The translations under genes were made by a program, and so were the position numbers. A stretch of DNA of 33,006 nt, from assembly GCF_004349215.1 (NCBI RefSeq), contig NZ_SMKU01000066.1:1-33006 (forward strand). The letters run 5' to 3'. The DNA comes from Actinomadura rubrisoli (GTDB lineage Bacteria; Actinomycetota; Actinomycetes; Streptosporangiales; Streptosporangiaceae). Positions 29,454 to 33,006 of the stretch are shown here, in pieces; the first letter of the stretch is position 1, and every line of letters starts with the position of its first letter. The notes under the pieces were generated by a model that worked only from the letters and a program-made list of their open reading frames with translations, was not told the origin of the DNA and did no database searches.

Positions 29454-31307
29454 ATGCCTGATCACGACGGCATGCCGGGTCACGGCGAGGCGTCCTTCGT
29501 GGTCCTTCCGGACCACGAGGCGGCCCTCGCCGTGGCCTCGGGCCTGCCCACACCGCCCGTACGAATCCTGCGACACCCCTCCGGGCGGCCCTGGCTCGCG
29601 GGCCGCTGGACCGACGCCGAGATGACCGAGGCCGCGGCCGGAGACGCCCGGATCGCGATCATCGGCACCTGCCCGATCGGCGCCGGGCGGCTGGCCCGGG
29701 AGGCCGGGCGCCTGCGCGACCTCGCCGGGCTCGACCGGCTCGTCCGCGCGCTGCCGGGAAGCTTTCACCTGGTCGCCGCCCTGAACGGCCGGACGCGCGT
29801 CCAGGGCGACGCCGCCGGGCTGCGGCTGGTGTTCCACGCCCGCGTGGACGGCGTCACGGTGGCCGCCGACCGCGCCGACGTGCTCGCGGCCCTGACCGGG
29901 GCCGCCCTGGACGAGCGCCAGGTCGCGGCGCGCCTGCTGTGGCCGGTCCCGCATCCGCTGCTCCACCCGCCCCTGTGGCGCGGAATCGGGGCCGTCGAAC
30001 CGGGCCGCCACCTCGTGGTGGAGCCGGACGGCCGCACCGGGGTGCGCCGCTGGTGGACCCCGCCCGAGGCCGTGCGCCCGCTCGCCACCGCCGCCGAGGA
30101 CATCAGGACCGCGCTCACCGAGGCGGTCGACGCGCGCACCGCGCACGGCGGCGTCGTGAGCTGCGACCTGTCCGGCGGCCTCGACTCGACCTCGATCTGC
30201 TTCCTGGCCGCCCGCGGCGCCGCCGGGGTCGTCGCGGCCACCTGGCCGGGCCGGGACCCGGCCGACGAGGACCTGATGTGGGCGCGGCGCGCGGCCGCGC
30301 ACCTGCCCGGCGTCGAGCACGCGGTGTGGCCCGCCGAGGACTCGCCGCTGGTCTACGAGGGGCTCCTGGAGATCGACGACCCGCTGGACGAGCCCAGCAT
30401 CGGCATGATGGACCGCGCCCGGGTCCTCGAACACATCCCCCGGCTGCTGGCGAAGGGAAGCCGCCTGCACATGACGGGCATCGGCGGCGATCACGTCGCC
30501 TGGTGCTCGGAGGCCCACTACCACGGGCTGCTGCGCAGGCGGCCGCTCCTCGCGCTGCGGCGGCTGCGCGGCTTCCGGGCGCTGTTCGACTGGCCGCTCG
30601 TCCCGACCGGCCGCGCCCTGGCCGACGGCCGCCCCTACCGCCGGTGGCTGGCGGACGCGGCGGCGGACCTCCGCGCGCCCACGCGGCCGGCCGTCACCGG
30701 CATGCTCGGCTGGGACATGGCTCCGCGCCTGTTCGACTGGGTCACGCCCGAGGCGGAGGCAGCGGCGAGGGAGGTGCTGCGCAAGGCCGCCCGGACCGCC
30801 GAGCCGCTGGCACCCGATCGCGGCCAGCACGTGGATCTGCACGCCATCCGGGGTTGCACCCGCATCATCCGGCAGTGGGAGCAGATGAGCGCCCGCGCCG
30901 GCCTCCCGATGGCCTCGCCCTACCTAGACGACCGGGTCATCGAAGCCTGCCTCGCCGTGCGCCCCGAGGACCGGGTCACCCCGTGGCGCTACAAGCCGGT
31001 CCTCGTCGCGGCCATGCGCGGCATCGTCCCGGACGAGTGCCTCCAACGGGCCAACAAGGCGGAGGCGTCCATGGACGCCGCCGACGGGCTGCGCGAGCAC
31101 AGCGGCGACCTGATGGAGCTGTGGGACGACTCGCGGCTGGTCCGGCTCGGCCTGGTCGACGGCAAGCGGCTGAAGGCCCTCGCGGCCCGCCCCGACACGC
31201 CCGCGCTGCGAGAGGCGATCTTGTACTCCACCATCGGCTGCGAGGTCTGGCTGCGCACCCTGGAGCAGCCCAGCGCCCGGCCCGCCGGTGCGCCATCCCC
31301 GGGATGA
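29454..31307 (+). CDS. Lasso peptide cyclase (asparagine synthetase-like C protein)
   Basis: 617 residues. It activates the side chain of core Asp8 with ATP and closes the ring on the new N-terminus. The N-terminal part (to about 215) resembles the glutaminase domain of asparagine synthase B but lacks its catalytic Cys2, as is normal for lasso cyclases. The synthetase half has the PP-loop SGGLDSTS (about 240-247), MTGIGGDHVAWCSEAHYHGL and the C-terminal MASPYLDDRVIEACLAVRP and PWRYKPVLVAAMRGIVPDE. The ATG at 29454 is the first in frame; an ATG at 29472 is an alternative. It is followed by the RRE gene after 21 bases. Confidence 0.95.
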   Translation: MPDHDGMPGHGEASFVVLPDHEAALAVASGLPTPPVRILRHPSGRPWLAGRWTDAEMTEAAAGDARIAIIGTCPIGAGRLAREAGRLRDLAGLDRLVRALPGSFHLVAALNGRTRVQGDAAGLRLVFHARVDGVTVAADRADVLAALTGAALDERQVAARLLWPVPHPLLHPPLWRGIGAVEPGRHLVVEPDGRTGVRRWWTPPEAVRPLATAAEDIRTALTEAVDARTAHGGVVSCDLSGGLDSTSICFLAARGAAGVVAATWPGRDPADEDLMWARRAAAHLPGVEHAVWPAEDSPLVYEGLLEIDDPLDEPSIGMMDRARVLEHIPRLLAKGSRLHMTGIGGDHVAWCSEAHYHGLLRRRPLLALRRLRGFRALFDWPLVPTGRALADGRPYRRWLADAAADLRAPTRPAVTGMLGWDMAPRLFDWVTPEAEAAAREVLRKAARTAEPLAPDRGQHVDLHAIRGCTRIIRQWEQMSARAGLPMASPYLDDRVIEACLAVRPEDRVTPWRYKPVLVAAMRGIVPDECLQRANKAEASMDAADGLREHSGDLMELWDDSRLVRLGLVDGKRLKALAARPDTPALREAILYSTIGCEVWLRTLEQPSARPAGAPSPG

Positions 31308-31328
31308 GCCCCAAGAAGGGAAGACCGG

Positions 31329-31580
31329 ATGAACCTGCGACCTGGCGTGTCCACGACGGACACCGCCTACGGCACGGTGCTCCTCGACGAGCGCAGCGGC
31401 GACTACTTCCAGCTCAACCCGACCGCGGCCCGGGTGGTCCGGCTGCTGGCCGACGGCAGGACCCCGGCCGAGGCCGCCGCGGCGCTGGCCGAGGAGTTCG
31501 ACATCGACGAGCCGCGGGCGCTGCGGGACGTCACGGTGCTGGTGGGGCAGCTCCGCACGGCCGGCCTGGTGAAGCCGTGA
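31329..31580 (+). CDS. Lasso RRE/PqqD-like leader-binding protein (B1)
   Basis: 83 residues of the PqqD-like RiPP recognition element family: an N-terminal beta-sheet (VSTTDTAYGTVLLDERSGDY), FQLNPTAARVVRLLADG, which begins the helical part, and a C-terminal helix pair ending RDVTVLVGQLRTAGLVKP. It binds the precursor leader (Tyr, Pro and Leu of the consensus) and presents it to the peptidase. GAAGGGAAG precedes the ATG. Its stop overlaps the GTG of the peptidase gene (GTGA), matching the split B1/B2 arrangement of actinobacterial lasso clusters. Confidence 0.95.
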   Translation: MNLRPGVSTTDTAYGTVLLDERSGDYFQLNPTAARVVRLLADGRTPAEAAAALAEEFDIDEPRALRDVTVLVGQLRTAGLVKP

Positions 31581-32017
31581 CCGTCCCCAGCGCGCTGCAC
31601 CGCCCCCCGAAGGGCCCGCTGCGCCGCCGCGCCGCGGCCCGGCTCGCCGTCGTCCTGGCCCGGCTGGTCGCCCTCCTCCCGCCCGCGCGGATCCGCTCCG
31701 TCCTCGGCCTGCTGTCCAGGGGCGCCGCGCCGGCCACCTACGACCAGGCGAAGGCGGCGCGCGACGCCGTGCTCGCGGTCAGCCTCGCCTGCCTCGGCCC
31801 GCGGGGATGCCTGCCCCGGTCGCTGGCGACCGTCCTGCTGTGCCGGATGCGGGGCGCCTGGCCGAGCTGGTGCGTCGGCGCCCGCGTGATGCCGCCGTTC
31901 GGCGCGCACGCGTGGGTGGAGGCCGAGGGCCGCCTCGTCGACGAGGACGTGCCGGACGGCTACCTCACGCCCTTGATCACCGTCCCCCCGCGGCAGGGCG
32001 GGGACCGTGGACGCTGA
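31577..32017 (+). CDS. Lasso leader peptidase, transglutaminase-like (B2)
   Basis: 146 residues, GTG start overlapping the RRE stop. The cysteine-protease triad of the family is visible: Cys78 in GPRGCLPRSLAT, His111 in GAHAWVEAEG and an Asp in RLVDEDVPDGY. It cuts the precursor after the leader, two residues past the conserved Thr, freeing the Leu1 amino group for ring closure. The first 30 residues are Arg/Ala-rich. Its end overlaps the exporter gene by 11 bases. Confidence 0.94.
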   Translation: MTVPSALHRPPKGPLRRRAAARLAVVLARLVALLPPARIRSVLGLLSRGAAPATYDQAKAARDAVLAVSLACLGPRGCLPRSLATVLLCRMRGAWPSWCVGARVMPPFGAHAWVEAEGRLVDEDVPDGYLTPLITVPPRQGGDRGR

Positions 32018-33006
32018 GGGCCGGCGGAACACCGCGGGGATACGCGACGTCCTCCGGCTGGCCGCCGGCCACCGCGGCGCCATCGCGGCCACCGTGGCGG
32101 CGACCCTGCTGGCGTCCGCGCTGGGCTTGGCCCAGCCCCTGGTCGCGCGGGACGTGATCGAGACCGCCGGATCGGCCCGGACGCCGTGGTACGCCGTGGC
32201 CTCGCTGGTCGCGCTGTTCGCCGTCCAGGGCCTGGTGCAGGCCCTGGTCCGCTTCCAGCTCGCCCGGACCGGCGAGGGCATCGTCCTCGGCGTCCGGCTG
32301 AACCTGATCGACCACCTGCTGCGGCTCCGCATGCCCGTGTACGACCGCCACCGGATCGGCGACCTGATCTCCAGGGCGGACGCGGACACCCTCGCGCTGC
32401 GGCAGATCATCGCCGGCGGGCTCACCGACGCCGTGACCGGAAGCATCGGCCTGGCCGCGACGATCGCGCTGATGCTGTGGCTGGACTGGGCCCTCTTCCT
32501 CTGCGTCGCGGCCATCGTCGCCGTCGCGGGCACCGTCCTCGCCGTCGCGCTGCGCGGCATGCGGGCCGCGTCGCTGCGCGGCAGGGAGGCGACCGGCGAG
32601 ATGGCCGCCGACCTGGAACGCGCCCTCAGCGCGATCCGCACCGTGAAGGCGGGCCGCGCCGAAACCCGCGAGAGCACCCGCATCGGCGGCCGCGCCAAGG
32701 CCGCCTACACCGCCAACATCCGGATGGCCGGCTTCGACGCCCTGGTAGCCCCCGCCACCGAACTGGCGGTGACCGGCTCCTTCCTCATGGTCCTCCTGGT
32801 AGGCGGAATGCGCGTCGCCGACGGAACGGGCTCCGTCGCCGACCTGGTCGCCTTCCTTCTCTACATGCTGTACCTGACAGCACCCCTGGGCTCGATCTTC
32901 GAAGCCTTCAGCGCCGTCCAACAGGGCACCGGAGCCGTCCACCGAATATCCGAAGCCCTAGCCCTACCAAAAGAAACCGACGACCACCCCACCCCACCCA
33001 ACACAC
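32007..33006 (+). CDS. Lasso peptide ABC exporter (D protein), 3' end outside the window
   Basis: The 333 visible residues are the membrane domain of a type I ABC exporter. Helices include IAATVAATLLASALGLAQPL, WYAVASLVALFAVQGLVQAL, LAATIALMLWLDWALFLCVA, LAVTGSFLMVLLVGG and LVAFLLYMLYLTAPLGSIFE. YDRHRIGDLISRADADT is the usual coupling segment. The nucleotide-binding domain lies beyond the right edge. The GTG start lies inside the end of the peptidase gene, so translation is coupled. It would export the mature lasso peptide and give self-protection. Confidence 0.93.
   Translation, partial: MDAEGRRNTAGIRDVLRLAAGHRGAIAATVAATLLASALGLAQPLVARDVIETAGSARTPWYAVASLVALFAVQGLVQALVRFQLARTGEGIVLGVRLNLIDHLLRLRMPVYDRHRIGDLISRADADTLALRQIIAGGLTDAVTGSIGLAATIALMLWLDWALFLCVAAIVAVAGTVLAVALRGMRAASLRGREATGEMAADLERALSAIRTVKAGRAETRESTRIGGRAKAAYTANIRMAGFDALVAPATELAVTGSFLMVLLVGGMRVADGTGSVADLVAFLLYMLYLTAPLGSIFEAFSAVQQGTGAVHRISEALALPKETDDHPTPPNT

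Overview
The window is very GC-rich actinobacterial DNA, most likely from the Thermomonosporaceae/Actinomadura part of the order. This lineage call is an inference from gene content, GTG/TTG starts and leaderless promoters; no rRNA or other marker is present. All but two genes are complete: CTP synthase runs off the left edge and a lasso-peptide ABC exporter runs off the right edge.

Layout. (1) 1-4165: pyrG (minus strand), a 600-base stretch built from a structured repeat, and a long coiled-coil protein. (2) 4166-5128: proline iminopeptidase. (3) 5715-12276: a complete ectoine/5-hydroxyectoine block, ectABCD followed by the uptake ABC transporter ehuBCDA; a 17-bp-stem hairpin separates synthesis from import. 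(4) 12374-14121: a divergent pair, an HD-domain hydrolase and a GlxA-type AraC regulator. (5) 14248-17030: an Ltp2-like thiolase-fold protein that lacks the thiolase cysteine, a stand-alone DUF35 partner and a nitronate monooxygenase. The two promoters carry the same ACCGAA-N5-TTCGGT operator, so they look like one regulon. (6) 17028-17396: two more tandem copies of the repeat. (7) 17501-20870: an 868-residue membrane protein with an external receptor-like (ANF/periplasmic binding) domain, then a TraB/GumN-type protein. (8) 20902-23756: a DHFR/RibD-like reductase divergent from a TetR regulator, an SGNH esterase and a GNAT acetyltransferase. (9) 23810-27872: an MMPL-family exporter in one operon with a DesK-type histidine kinase and a NarL-type response regulator. 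(10) 27998-28897: an aminoglycoside-phosphotransferase-fold kinase. (11) 29328-33006: a lasso-peptide cluster in the order precursor, cyclase, RRE, leader peptidase, ABC exporter.

Two things stand out. The lasso precursor (35 residues) has a textbook leader and a 15-residue core, LLQRHGRDRLILSKN, which by recall belongs to the citrulassin family (citrulline-containing lasso peptides). It has an unusually basic ring with Arg at positions 4 and 7 as well as the usual Arg9. Second, a ~185-bp repeat occurs in six full or truncated copies at two loci 15 kb apart. Copies lie in tandem or face each other and begin at the stop codon of the gene before them. All share a first palindrome whose inner stem changes sequence between copies while keeping base pairing. 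I know of no name for this repeat.

Several genes (4166, 13165, 15894, 23756, 27998, possibly 5715) have a TANNNT-like -10 box 6-8 bases before the start codon and no Shine-Dalgarno sequence, which fits leaderless transcripts. No tRNA, rRNA, CRISPR array, transposase or phage gene was seen.
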